DNA of 64,000 bases from an uncultured Flavobacteriaceae bacterium (GTDB taxonomy: Bacteria > Bacteroidota > Bacteroidia > Flavobacteriales > Flavobacteriaceae), in contig CANMFQ010000007.1 in assembly GCA_947497145.1 (NCBI GenBank), positions 124,001 through 188,000 on the forward strand. Reading direction: 5' to 3'. The notes below the pieces were generated by a model. It was not told the DNA's origin, ran no database searches, and was given only the letters and a program-made list of their open reading frames with translations. Numbering within the stretch: the first letter of the stretch is position 1; every line of letters starts with the position of its first letter. This document shows, one piece after another, positions 25,563 through 34,578 of this stretch. The position numbers and the translations under genes were made by a program.

Positions 25563-25590
25563 ATATCCGTACTCAAGTACGTATATTCCT
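25563..25590 (-). repeat. Palindromic-arm motif, copy 2
   Basis: ATATCCGTACT-CAAGT-ACGTATATTCCT has the same arms as 23239-23271, with a centre five bases shorter, making GTACTCAAGTAC nearly palindromic. It lies 107 bases upstream of the 39-aa minus-strand ORF. Confidence 0.6.
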
Positions 25591-25620
25591 TTTTAGGATC
25601 ACTAATCTAAGGAATTCTAC

Positions 25621-25752
25621 TATCTTTTACCGTTATATCCTATAAGTTCACATGAAGGTAAATTAGAGATAAGGTAAGATAATGAGGGACTATCACATAC
25701 GGTTTTGTGTCGTTTGTAATGATGTCCCTCTTTACGCAACTAGTAAAAGATA
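25621..25752. repeat. 132-bp segment with 10-bp terminal inverted repeats
   Basis: TATCTTTTAC at 25621-25630 is matched by GTAAAAGATA at 25743-25752. Inside, GAGGGAC (25684-25690) pairs with GTCCCTC (25724-25730). The right end abuts the stop codon of the next gene. No target duplication is visible. Confidence 0.4.
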
Positions 25753-26637
25753 TTATTTACCCTTAAGAATATCGCTGTATTGCTTTAAATTTTTCTTATT
25801 AATAAATCCTTTATTACCTTTTGATAAATTTATGGTTTTTGTACCTCCTCTTAAAGCAAAAGCGGCTTTAGGCTGTTTAATTCCCAAGATTTGACCTGTT
25901 TTAGCATCGCAGATATGATGTTGATAAACATAGCTTCCACCAACAGCTGCTGGTATTATTATCGTATATGCAATACCTTCTTTTTTGCTCAAGATTGCTT
26001 GTGACCATTCCTCGTTACTGACAATTTTAAATTGACCTTGGTAAATTTTAGAAATTTCTTTTTCATTGAGACGATTGTCTACCATCCATTGTGCCATATA
26101 AAGGACTCTCTCATTAAGAATAGTACTGTTTTTTTTAATCAACTGCAAAGCTTTTGAAGCATTGACCTGATATTCTAGCATCATACCAAATAGTTGATTA
26201 ATGAAATTTGTTCCGTGTGCAATTGCTTCATCGGCAATGCGATCATTTGAAGTAGGTATTGCGCTATAAATGATTGGCTTTTTTTTGCCCGTAGATAATC
26301 CTACAAATTTACTAAAAGAAACAAATTTGTAATTTACATTGTTATTCCCTTGTTTCGTAAAAGAATTGGATCTATATGAATCTAAGTAGATTACATATAA
26401 ATTGTCATCATTCTTAGCCTTTGCAAGTGCTTCATTTATGGGTAGTTTTTCGGAAATAGGACATAAATCCCAAAATTTATTAACCATACGAACAAGACTT
26501 TCATCCACGCTTTTTTTACCTGATAAGCCTATAATGATTTGAGATTTCTCTAGGTTTTCTATTTGTTTTAATTTGGGCATTTGTGCTATACTACTAGTAA
26601 GTGTGAAAATGGTGATGAAGAATAAGAGTTTTTTCAT
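25753..26637 (-). CDS. Hypothetical secreted protein
   Basis: A 294-residue protein with a signal peptide (about 1-18, cleaved after SSIAQ). The mature part is mixed alpha/beta with a central helical section (about 145-215) and a C-terminal region containing two hydrophobic strands, IAYTIIIPAAVGGSYVYQHHICD, and a KTGQILGIKQPKAAF segment. I see no recognisable catalytic motif or family. It is the largest intact gene in the accessory stretch. The 242-base gap upstream contains no supported feature. Confidence 0.7.
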   Translation of the reverse strand: MKKLLFFITIFTLTSSIAQMPKLKQIENLEKSQIIIGLSGKKSVDESLVRMVNKFWDLCPISEKLPINEALAKAKNDDNLYVIYLDSYRSNSFTKQGNNNVNYKFVSFSKFVGLSTGKKKPIIYSAIPTSNDRIADEAIAHGTNFINQLFGMMLEYQVNASKALQLIKKNSTILNERVLYMAQWMVDNRLNEKEISKIYQGQFKIVSNEEWSQAILSKKEGIAYTIIIPAAVGGSYVYQHHICDAKTGQILGIKQPKAAFALRGGTKTINLSKGNKGFINKKNLKQYSDILKGK

Positions 26638-26879
26638 GATTATTTGGTTAAATATTTATTGGGTTGAATTTTTTACTGCTAATTGCACACATGCATGGTT
26701 GTCTTACATGTGAGCGTCAGCAAGCCTAAACTAGCTTTTTTCAATGCACATAACGTTATTTACAACTGTATTATTATAAAAAGTCGCTGTTTGGTAATTA
26801 CTGAAGCCATTTTCAGTAGTTATCGCTATTTATATGAAAAGACACTTTGGATGATTAGTTTATACTAAAGAGCAAACTA

Positions 26880-27458
26880 TTACAAACCAGCTATTTCTTG
26901 TACTTCTTTGGGCTGCATCCCCGCTAACTTTAGCTTGCCAATACGCACTCTAACCAATCGTAGGGTTGGGTAACCAACCGCTGCGGTCATTTTACGTACT
27001 TGTCTAAATTTGCCTTCGGTTAGGGTAATGCTTATCCAAGAATTGGGGCGGTGTCTTGCCAAACGAATACGTTTATCTGGTGCAGGTAGGGCAGGGGTAG
27101 TTATTTTTTGAACGGTGCATGTTTTTGTTTGATATTTTTTGCCATCAAAACCAATTTCAACGCCCTGTTGTAATAGGGCGATAGCGGCATCGGTAATGAG
27201 GCCGTCAAGTTGCGCGTAATATTCTTTTTCAATACCTGCACGATTAATGGTATCGCTTAGCTTACCATTGGTAGTCATCAGTAATAACCCTTCTGATTTT
27301 TCATCTAAACGGCCTACAGGCATACTGCCCTCAGGAAAAGGGTATAGTTCACTTAAAAAACGCTTTTTGCGCACTTCTCGGGTGTTATTTGATGCCAATT
27401 GACTTAGCATGCCAAAAGGTTTGTAGAGTTTAAAATGACGGTTTTTATGTGTTTGCAT
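26880..27458 (-). CDS. rluE: 23S rRNA pseudouridine synthase RluE family
   Basis: A 192-residue RsuA/RluE-type pseudouridine synthase, which isomerises a uridine in 23S rRNA (2457 in E. coli). It lacks an S4 domain, as RluE does. The catalytic Asp is Asp52 in PVGRLDEKSEGLLL; the C-terminal ITLTEGKFRQVRKMTAAVGYPTLRLVRVRIG segment is the conserved KxxRQ(I/V)R motif block. It is a single gene between accessory DNA and the AraC regulator. Confidence 0.92.
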   Translation of the reverse strand: MQTHKNRHFKLYKPFGMLSQLASNNTREVRKKRFLSELYPFPEGSMPVGRLDEKSEGLLLMTTNGKLSDTINRAGIEKEYYAQLDGLITDAAIALLQQGVEIGFDGKKYQTKTCTVQKITTPALPAPDKRIRLARHRPNSWISITLTEGKFRQVRKMTAAVGYPTLRLVRVRIGKLKLAGMQPKEVQEIAGL

Positions 27459-27504
27459 AAATTAGGCTGAGAGGGAGTGTGAAGATAGGCAAGGCTGTTT
27501 TTTG

Positions 27505-28308
27505 TTACTCAAATTTTTTAATATATTTATGTAAATGACTGGCATCGGTAAAGCCCCAATATAGGGCAACGGCTTCTTGAGTCTCGTTTGATTTTTTTAA
27601 TTGTGCCATGGCGCCACGAATACGGTATTTCAATGAAAAATCAGAAAATGAACATTGCATTAACGATTTAAAGGTTCTTCTAAATTTTGAAACAGACATA
27701 TGGCAAGCGGCGGCAGCCTCTTCGTTTGAAATCCGCCTTTTTTTATTAAAAACAAGCTTCAAAGCATTTTGTATATTTTCTTTTAAGGCTATATCTTCTA
27801 CTTCTACAGGGGTTTCCCAGTCTTCAATAAGCGTAAGCAGTAGTTGAAATAAGTACAGTTTTGCCCAATCGTTATGCGCTGTATTTTCACATTGCGTTTT
27901 TATCTTTTGCGCTAATGCAACAATTTCATGTTTGTTTTTTGCTGTTGCTGTTGGGCGTAATTTTGGAGGTACTTGAAAAGGTGCTGCTGTATGATGACTT
28001 AAAAAAGTATGTTGCAGCAAATATTTGGGGTCTACAACCAACACTACCAGCTCACACGGGCTTTCTAATAACGAAAATCCATGGGGTTCCCACATGCCAC
28101 AAAACCACACATCGCCAGGTGTTATAACCGTTTGATAATCAAAATATTCTCGTTGCATACGCCCACTAATAAGAATGCCAATCTCAAACGCATAGTGCAT
28201 ATCAAAATAACTATCGCTAAGGTCTTGGTGGTTTCTTAAGATTACTTGCACCGGCTTGGTTTCGTTTAAATCAAAACGCAGGTGTTTAAGATCATATTCA
28301 TTAATCAT
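27505..28308 (-). CDS. AraC family transcriptional regulator
   Basis: A 267-residue regulator. The N-terminal ~150 residues form a cupin-like effector domain (HYAFEIGILISGRMQREYFD, TPGDVWFCGMWEPHG). Residues about 165-267 are the two AraC helix-turn-helices, with EEAAAACHMSVSKFRRTFKSL and a second HTH ending WGFTDASHLHKYIKKF. It is divergent from the GH4 gene with 118 bases between them, so it probably controls the sugar locus 28427-32360. The inducer is unknown. Confidence 0.92.
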   Translation of the reverse strand: MINEYDLKHLRFDLNETKPVQVILRNHQDLSDSYFDMHYAFEIGILISGRMQREYFDYQTVITPGDVWFCGMWEPHGFSLLESPCELVVLVVDPKYLLQHTFLSHHTAAPFQVPPKLRPTATAKNKHEIVALAQKIKTQCENTAHNDWAKLYLFQLLLTLIEDWETPVEVEDIALKENIQNALKLVFNKKRRISNEEAAAACHMSVSKFRRTFKSLMQCSFSDFSLKYRIRGAMAQLKKSNETQEAVALYWGFTDASHLHKYIKKFE

Positions 28309-28378
28309 AGGCTAGTGATTTTTCAAATTTTACAAATCATAAGTGGAAATTTACAAGAATTAATTCGGTAATCTATTT

Positions 28379-28386
28379 TAGTTTTG
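28379..28386 (+). promoter_or_regulatory. Putative promoter of the GH4 operon
   Basis: TAGTTTTG is an exact TAnnTTTG match 41 bases before the GH4 ATG, in the divergent region shared with the AraC gene. Confidence 0.5.
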
Positions 28387-28426
28387 AGCAATACATAATT
28401 TTAAGACAACCCATCATTTATTTATT

Positions 28427-29800
28427 ATGACAAAAATAGCATATATCGGCGCTGGTAGTTTACAATTTGGCCCTATAATCGTTCAAGATATTCTTATGAG
28501 TAACACCCTTACCGCAAACGGGTTGGAAATTCATTTGATGGATATTGAAAAATCGCATTTAGATCACGTTGTAAAACATGGTGAATATGTGAATGAAAAA
28601 CTGAATAGAAAGGCAAAAATAATAGCCACTACAAATAGAGATGAAGCAATTAAAGATGCTGATTTTGTAATATGCGCCCTAGAAAAAGATCGTAATGTGT
28701 ATTGGGCACAAGATTTTCATATTCCTAGAAAATATGGTTTTAAGCAAGTGTATGGTGAAAATGGAGGAGTAGGTTCACTTTTTCATGCACTACGGAATAT
28801 TAAGGTTATTATGGATTTGGCTCAGACCATGGAAAAGTTATGCCCCAGTGCCTTGCTTTTAAATTTTTCAAATCCCGAGCATAAGATATGTGAGGCGGTA
28901 ACCCGATTAACATCAATAAAAACAGTAGGTCTTTGCCACGGTGTTTTTATGGGGCGCGACCAGTTGTCAGAACTGCTTGATGTGCCTTTACATAATTTAG
29001 AAACTAAAGCCTGTGGTATTAATCACTTTACATGGTTTCAAGAAATTAAAGAAAAGTCTACGGGTAAAGATTTATACCCAAAATTACGAGAGATTGAGCA
29101 AAAAGGCGATTGGTTGGCAAAATGGCATGAGTTGGCTTTGGGGCGTATTCTATTCAGAAGATTTGGTCAGTGGCCATCACCGGCAGCAAATCATTATGGA
29201 GAATACCTACGGTGGGCTGAGGAGTTCGTAATTCCGCAGTTGCAATTCTTCTATGATCCTTATGACGGGCATCCATGGGAAAATAACCAAATTCCGGAAG
29301 GCGTGTATACTGTTGATCTTGTAGATTATGAACGAGAATGGACAAAAGATTGGAGTAAAAAACTCTTGCCTGTGGGGTCTACTGAAGAAATTGAACTAGA
29401 AAATGAAGATGGTAGTTTTAAGTCTTCTGGTGAAATTGCTACCTTAATCATGGAGTCTGTTATAAGTGATGAAAAACAATGGTTAGAGGCGGTAAATATT
29501 CCTAATAAAGGTGCTATTCCTAACTTACCCGATGATTTGGTGGTAGAGCTACCCGCCTATTGTGATGCTTCAGGAATAAAAGGCGTTGCTATGGAGCCTA
29601 TTCCAGAGGGGATTGCGGCAACTATACGCCTACATGCGAGTATCCATAAGTTATTGGTAGAAGCGTATGCAGAAGAATCTAGAGATAAATTGTTACAAGC
29701 TATACTTATTGAGCCTACCGTAAATTCATATCGCAATGCAGTAGAAATGTGTAATGAAATGTTAGGTTTACAAAAGGAAGTGTTACCTGTTTTAAAATAG
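28427..29800 (+). CDS. GH4 family NAD-dependent glycosidase
   Basis: A 457-residue glycoside hydrolase family 4 enzyme, which cleaves alpha-glycosides by an NAD- and metal-dependent redox/elimination mechanism. The N-terminal Rossmann motif is IAYIGAGSLQFG (about 4-15). The specificity motif around the metal-binding Cys170 is CHGV, with a second metal ligand at His200 in GINHFTWF. Family members with CHS are mostly alpha-galactosidases and CHG has been linked to alpha-glucuronidases, so the common label alpha-galactosidase should be treated cautiously. No signal peptide is present, so the substrate is imported, probably by the adjacent symporter. Confidence 0.88.
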   Translation: MTKIAYIGAGSLQFGPIIVQDILMSNTLTANGLEIHLMDIEKSHLDHVVKHGEYVNEKLNRKAKIIATTNRDEAIKDADFVICALEKDRNVYWAQDFHIPRKYGFKQVYGENGGVGSLFHALRNIKVIMDLAQTMEKLCPSALLLNFSNPEHKICEAVTRLTSIKTVGLCHGVFMGRDQLSELLDVPLHNLETKACGINHFTWFQEIKEKSTGKDLYPKLREIEQKGDWLAKWHELALGRILFRRFGQWPSPAANHYGEYLRWAEEFVIPQLQFFYDPYDGHPWENNQIPEGVYTVDLVDYEREWTKDWSKKLLPVGSTEEIELENEDGSFKSSGEIATLIMESVISDEKQWLEAVNIPNKGAIPNLPDDLVVELPAYCDASGIKGVAMEPIPEGIAATIRLHASIHKLLVEAYAEESRDKLLQAILIEPTVNSYRNAVEMCNEMLGLQKEVLPVLK

Positions 29801-29856
29801 TAACTATGATAAAATGTACCAATTTTCAAATTTTAATTCATTTAAATACGTAACCT

Positions 29857-31650
29857 ATGGGTCTTGAAGTGCTAGATTGGGTAGTAATCATTGCTTATAT
29901 GTTACTTACTATTGGTATTGGCTTTTTTGTAGCAAAACACAAGTCTAAAAATATCACCGACTTTTTTGTTGCTGGTCGTAATTTACCATGGTGGTTACTA
30001 GGTACTTCAATAGCCGCTACTTGGTTTGCTACTGATGCTCCCCTTGCTGTTACAGCCTTGGTACGTACCAAAGGAATTTACGGTAATTGGCTTTGGTGGT
30101 ATTTGGGTACGGGCATCATGATGATGGTTTTCTTTTATGCCAAATATTGGCGTAGATCAGAAATATTGACAGATGCCGAAATGATTGAATTGCGGTATAG
30201 CGGTCAATCGGCATCTATACTACGTGGTTTTACCGCTATATTTTTTGGGGTTTTTAGAAACTGTATTTCTTTAGGATGGGTCATGCTTGCCATGCTTAAA
30301 TTTTCTAGTATTATGCTGGGATGGAGTGCTGAGGTTGCTTTAATTATAACCCTGTCTTTTGCGCTTATTCATACGCTTACCTCTGGTATTAAGGGGGTTG
30401 TAATACTTGATATGCTTCATTTTTCGGCAGGTACAATTAGTACCATACTATTAGCGATTATAATTTTAGTAAAAGTAGGAGGGCCAACAGCACTGGCAAC
30501 AAAAATAGCTGCAAGTGCCGATGCTCCCCCAGGAATATTAGATATGTTTCCTGATTTGTCGCATGTGGGCATCATAGAGGTAGTGTCGTTTATTTGTCTT
30601 ATTGGCGTTTTATGGCTTGGGCAGGCACAAGGTGATGGGTATATTGTACAGCGTTTGTTTTCTGCTAAAAATGAAAAACATGCGATAAAAGCATCATTAT
30701 GGTTTGCTGTGGCAGGAGTGGTCATTCTCACCTGGCCGTGGATAGTTGTTGGTTTGGGTTCTATTGTAATGCTACCTATTTCTGAAGCTTCACCAGCATT
30801 ATTAGCTGATCCTGAATTGGCGTACCCAATGATGATTAATGCTGTACTACCAATTGGCTTAAAAGGATTGTTAGTAGCTGCTTTTATGGCTGCCTTTATG
30901 AGTACGGTAGATACCCACCTTTGTTGGGGAGGTTCTTATTTGGTGAATGACCTGTATAAAAGATTCATCAATAAAACAGCGACTGCAAGCCATTATTTAC
31001 TTGCATCACGTATTAGTATTGTACTTTTATTATTCCTTTCGGCTGCCGCTGCATGGCAAATGGATAGTATTGCTGGCGCTTGGATTTATATTATAGAAAT
31101 TTTATCAGGAATAGCCATCATTCTCGTGCTACGTTGGTTTTGGTGGCGAATCAATGCATGGTCTGAAATTACAAGTATGATTACTGCTTTAATCTTGGCA
31201 AATGGATTTTTATGGATAAAATGGCTCTATCAATTAGGCTGGGTTACAGAATCGGTTTTGAATATGGTAAATAGGTGGTATCAAGATGATGTGGCACTGA
31301 TTAGAGCAACAGTTATTTTACTATTGTGCACCTTAATCAGTCTTATCGTAACGTTTATGACCAAACCTGTTGCCAATGAAAAACTCCTCACATTTTATAA
31401 ACAAGTGCGCCCCAAAGGATGGTGGGGACCCATAGCTGCACAATTACCTGAATATGTAGATCATAGTAGTTCACGTGATACATGGTTGGGCTTTGTTTTT
31501 GGTGTAGTTTTTCTCAATAGTATTTTATTTAGCGTGGGTCACGCAGTGCTAGGAAGTTACACTATTGCTGGAGTATTGGCTGCCATAGGAATATTGAGCG
31601 GTTGGTTAACATTGCGACTGGTTGAAAGGGCAAAAACACAAGAAATATGA
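29857..31650 (+). CDS. Sodium:solute symporter family transporter
   Basis: A 597-residue SSS-family symporter with 13-15 predicted transmembrane helices. The NITDFFVAGRNLPWWLLGTSIAATWFATDAPLAV region and VAAFMAAFMSTVDTHLCWGGSYLVNDLYKRF are the hallmark SSS segments; the latter includes the sodium-site Ser/Thr residues. It follows the GH4 gene by 56 bases and overlaps the next gene by four, so the three genes form an operon. It probably imports the glycoside or uronide split by the GH4 enzyme. Confidence 0.93.
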   Translation: MGLEVLDWVVIIAYMLLTIGIGFFVAKHKSKNITDFFVAGRNLPWWLLGTSIAATWFATDAPLAVTALVRTKGIYGNWLWWYLGTGIMMMVFFYAKYWRRSEILTDAEMIELRYSGQSASILRGFTAIFFGVFRNCISLGWVMLAMLKFSSIMLGWSAEVALIITLSFALIHTLTSGIKGVVILDMLHFSAGTISTILLAIIILVKVGGPTALATKIAASADAPPGILDMFPDLSHVGIIEVVSFICLIGVLWLGQAQGDGYIVQRLFSAKNEKHAIKASLWFAVAGVVILTWPWIVVGLGSIVMLPISEASPALLADPELAYPMMINAVLPIGLKGLLVAAFMAAFMSTVDTHLCWGGSYLVNDLYKRFINKTATASHYLLASRISIVLLLFLSAAAAWQMDSIAGAWIYIIEILSGIAIILVLRWFWWRINAWSEITSMITALILANGFLWIKWLYQLGWVTESVLNMVNRWYQDDVALIRATVILLLCTLISLIVTFMTKPVANEKLLTFYKQVRPKGWWGPIAAQLPEYVDHSSSRDTWLGFVFGVVFLNSILFSVGHAVLGSYTIAGVLAAIGILSGWLTLRLVERAKTQEI

Positions 31651-32360
31651 CAATTACTTATTTTGATAATCCCTTGCTTATGAGTGAAAAAGCAACGGAA
31701 TTGGTACTTGAAGAAATTACAAAAAATCCGTCACTATTACTATGTGCCGCTACGGGGAGCTCTCCTTTACCGCTGTACGAAGGTTTGGCACTTAAAGCAC
31801 AACGCAAGCGAAGTTTATTTGATAAAATACGCATTTTACTGTTAGATGAATGGCTCGGCTTACCCTCTAATGAAGGCAGCTGTAATGGCTATGCGCAAGA
31901 AAAAATCATAGCCCCACTTGAGGTTGCAAAAGAGCGCTATTTTAATTTCAATAGCGAAGCTGATGATATAGCAGCAGAATGTAAGCGTATGCAAGAAGTG
32001 TTGGATAAAGAGGGACCAATTGACCTTTGTATTTTAGGTTTAGGAAAAAATGGTCATCTTGGTTTTAATGAGCCTGCAGATGAACTTCAACCGCATTGCC
32101 ATTTGGCTAACTTGTCTCTCAAATCACAAGAACATGACATGGTCGCTAAAACTTCGGCAAAACCTGTTCACGGACTTACACTAGGTATGCAAGATATTTT
32201 GTCAGCAAAAAAAATTATCCTCCTAGTTTCTGGTGAAGGAAAAGAAGTGGTTGCCAAGCAGCTCTTGTCTGGTGAAATTACCAATCAATGCCCCGCAACA
32301 TGGCTGTGGAAACATGATAATGTACATTGTTTGATGGTCTCCAGTGGGGATATGCATTGA
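31647..32360 (+). CDS. Glucosamine/galactosamine-6-phosphate isomerase family (NagB/AgaI-like)
   Basis: A 237-residue protein of the NagB/6-phosphogluconolactonase fold. It has the sugar-phosphate motif ATGSSPLPLYE, the general-base LLLDEWLG (Asp67, Glu68) and the GLGKNGHLGFNEP block with His137. Length and motifs fit galactosamine-6-phosphate or glucosamine-6-phosphate deaminase/isomerase. It overlaps the symporter by four bases. Its presence suggests that the locus handles an amino sugar glycoside or that it acts on a related hexose phosphate. No kinase gene is adjacent. Confidence 0.85.
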   Translation: MTITYFDNPLLMSEKATELVLEEITKNPSLLLCAATGSSPLPLYEGLALKAQRKRSLFDKIRILLLDEWLGLPSNEGSCNGYAQEKIIAPLEVAKERYFNFNSEADDIAAECKRMQEVLDKEGPIDLCILGLGKNGHLGFNEPADELQPHCHLANLSLKSQEHDMVAKTSAKPVHGLTLGMQDILSAKKIILLVSGEGKEVVAKQLLSGEITNQCPATWLWKHDNVHCLMVSSGDMH

Positions 32361-32389
32361 AACCAGAAGACAGAGAGCAGGGGAGGATA

Positions 32390-32479
32390 GAATCAAGAAA
32401 CAAGACCGTTGCACTGCTGGAATCAAGAATAAATACCGCTACACTGTTAGAAAAAAGAACAGGGACGTACAATAGTCCT
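32390..32479 (+). repeat. 30-bp tandem repeat (two full units and a partial)
   Basis: GAATCAAGAA begins units at 32390 and 32420; a decayed third unit begins at 32450. Units match at about two thirds of positions. The third unit runs into an imperfect hairpin, AACAGGGAC with GTCCTGTT. Confidence 0.65.
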
Positions 32480-32482
32480 GTT

Positions 32483-32540
32483 TCTTGATTTTTGTCTCTT
32501 TTTCTCAATAGTCTTGATTCTTGTCTCTTTTTCTCTGAAA
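32483..32540 (+). repeat. 29-bp tandem repeat, two units
   Basis: TCTTGATT-x-TTGTCTCTTTTTCTC occurs at 32483 and again 29 bases later. Its TCTTGATTC core is the reverse complement of the GAATCAAGA core of the neighbouring 30-bp repeat. The remainder of the 32361-32831 gap holds only a promoter candidate. Confidence 0.65.
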
Positions 32541-32737
32541 GATTCTCTTACATAAAGGCTGTTTTACTTTTTAAGCCAAAAAACCTTCAATATTAGCGCT
32601 TACTGTACCAATAGCAGTCATTTCCTGCATGGGTAATACTTTGTTTAGTCAGAATAAAAACCTGTAGCACTTTAGTTTTTACGGTATTAGTTTGTACGAA
32701 TACTTCAATAATATTTCGTTCAACTACAAAAATCTGT

Positions 32738-32745
32738 TAGTTTTG
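32738..32745 (+). promoter_or_regulatory. Putative helicase promoter -7 box
   Basis: TAGTTTTG matches TAnnTTTG exactly, 87 bases before the helicase start. Confidence 0.4.
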
Positions 32746-32831
32746 TAAAATTACCCTTTTTACAGGTTTTTTTACATAATTGAGGCTAAATACGGCACTA
32801 GTTCATTCAAGTTTAATCAAAATTAAAATCA

Positions 32832-34352
32832 TTGTCCTTTTTGGAATTATCAAAATATAAAAAACAAAAGAACCTCTACGATTATCAAATTGAAGATTTG
32901 AACACTATTTTTAAGTGTTTTGAAGAATCAGAAGAGGCCGCAAATATATTATATCAATTACCTACAGGCGGAGGTAAAACAGTAGTTTTTTCAGAAATTG
33001 CACGTAGATATATTGAACAAACAAATAAGAAAGTAGTTGTTCTTACACATCGTATAGAATTGAGTGTACAAACCTCAAAAATGCTTACAGGTTTTGGGGT
33101 TACTAATAAAATTATCAACAGCGAAGTTAAAGAGTTGCGCGATCAAGATGAATATACTTGTTTCGTAGCCATGGTAGAAACCTTGAACAATCGCTTACAA
33201 GAAGAAAAAGTTGAGATAAACAATATTGGTTTAGTGATTATCGATGAGGCTCACTACAACTCATTTAATAAGCTATTTAAGTATTTTGATAAATCGATAA
33301 TTTTGGGTGTTACAGCAACACCGTTGAGCTCCAATATTAAGTTGCCCATGAAAAACAACTATCAAAAGTTGATTGTGGGAGAGTCTATAGCATCATTGAT
33401 TAAAAAGAACTTTTTAGCCAAAGCCAATGTGTACAATTATGATGTGAGCTTACAGACATTGAAGCTGGGTATAAACGGAGATTATACCGTGAAATCATCT
33501 GATGAATTGTACGGTAATCAAAGCATGTTGGGTAAGCTGATGACGGCTTATACCGAAATTGCAAAAGGCACTAAGACGTTAATTTTTAATAACGGAATCA
33601 ATACGTCGCGTTATGTATATGAAACCTTTAAAAAGGCAGGGTATAATATTCGTCACTTAGATAATAAAAATAGTAGTGCCGAACGGCGTGAAATTTTAGA
33701 TTGGTTCTCTAATACGCCAGATGCTATATTAACTTCGGTGAGTATTTTAACTACTGGTTTTGATGAACCTTCAGTAGAGACAATTATTTTAAATAGAGCT
33801 ACACGTTCATTAACACTTTATTTTCAAATGATTGGTCGTGGGTCTCGTGTACTGCCAAATAAGAAGGAATTTACCGTCATTGATATGGGTAACAATGTGG
33901 CACGTTTTGGTATGTGGAACGCCCCTATAGATTGGCAAGAAATTTTTCATTTCCCCGATTTCTTTTTAGAAAACATAAAGAATGATGAGGATATTGAAAG
34001 AGAATTTGTGTACGAAATGCCTAAAGCATTGCGCGCAAAATTTGCAAAGTCTGAAAATGTAGATTTTGATATTAAAAAGGAGTATAAACGCGTATTCGCT
34101 CTCGGATTAAAATCAAAAACAGTTTTAGAAAATAGCATTGAGCAACATGCCCAAATATGTGTAGAAAATGCCGAAGATGTATTTGAAGCGCGTATACTTG
34201 CCAAACAATTGAAAGAAGAAATCACCTTTAGAGTTCGTCAATATTCGTATTGCATTATGAATAATACTAAAAATTATAAAGAATGGCTCGAAGAAGATTA
34301 TGAACGAAAGTTACGCTCTAGTATATCGAAGAAGTTTGCAGCAAAAATGTAG
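32832..34352 (+). CDS. DEAD/DEAH-box superfamily II helicase
   Basis: A 506-residue helicase. The Q-like LYDYQIEDL precedes Walker A PTGGGKTVVFS (about 44-54), motif II DEAH (about 139), motif III TATP, and the C-terminal RecA domain with TTGFDEPSVETIILNRAT and motif VI QMIGRGSR. This is the UvrB/restriction-type SF2 architecture without a fused nuclease. The C-terminal ~120 residues are unique to the subgroup. No ATG precedes the Q motif in frame; TTG at 32832 (MSFLELSKYK) gives the expected length, so I use it. DNA or RNA substrate is unknown. Confidence 0.88.
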   Translation: MSFLELSKYKKQKNLYDYQIEDLNTIFKCFEESEEAANILYQLPTGGGKTVVFSEIARRYIEQTNKKVVVLTHRIELSVQTSKMLTGFGVTNKIINSEVKELRDQDEYTCFVAMVETLNNRLQEEKVEINNIGLVIIDEAHYNSFNKLFKYFDKSIILGVTATPLSSNIKLPMKNNYQKLIVGESIASLIKKNFLAKANVYNYDVSLQTLKLGINGDYTVKSSDELYGNQSMLGKLMTAYTEIAKGTKTLIFNNGINTSRYVYETFKKAGYNIRHLDNKNSSAERREILDWFSNTPDAILTSVSILTTGFDEPSVETIILNRATRSLTLYFQMIGRGSRVLPNKKEFTVIDMGNNVARFGMWNAPIDWQEIFHFPDFFLENIKNDEDIEREFVYEMPKALRAKFAKSENVDFDIKKEYKRVFALGLKSKTVLENSIEQHAQICVENAEDVFEARILAKQLKEEITFRVRQYSYCIMNNTKNYKEWLEEDYERKLRSSISKKFAAKM

Positions 34353-34548
34353 TGTGGTTTACATTGCGTCTATTGGTAGGTTTTAGCCCTGTGATACGGG
34401 CTTATGCTTGGTTTATAAAAAAAGTATGTACTGATTAATCACTTTATTTACAGCTGATTAAAAAGGTGTGGCACGCTGCTTTTACGTTGATTTTATACCT
34501 TTTTTAAACTCCCTGTCAAGTTCGTATGTTTCATGCGTTTAATTTCTT

Positions 34549-34556
34549 TATTTTTG
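34549..34556 (+). promoter_or_regulatory. Putative ABC-F gene promoter -7 box
   Basis: TATTTTTG matches TAnnTTTG exactly and lies 22 bases before the ATG, a typical short leader. Confidence 0.55.
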
Positions 34557-34578
34557 CACGAAATTTAAAATAAAAATT

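Noticed and set aside
26683-26868. Plus-strand 61-codon ORF in the gap upstream of the secreted protein gene
   Set aside because: No promoter, no signal or family pattern, and atypical residue composition; probably chance.
32390-32540. Regularly spaced repeats as a CRISPR array
   Set aside because: Units are tandem with no unique spacers, only two or three long, and no cas gene is near.
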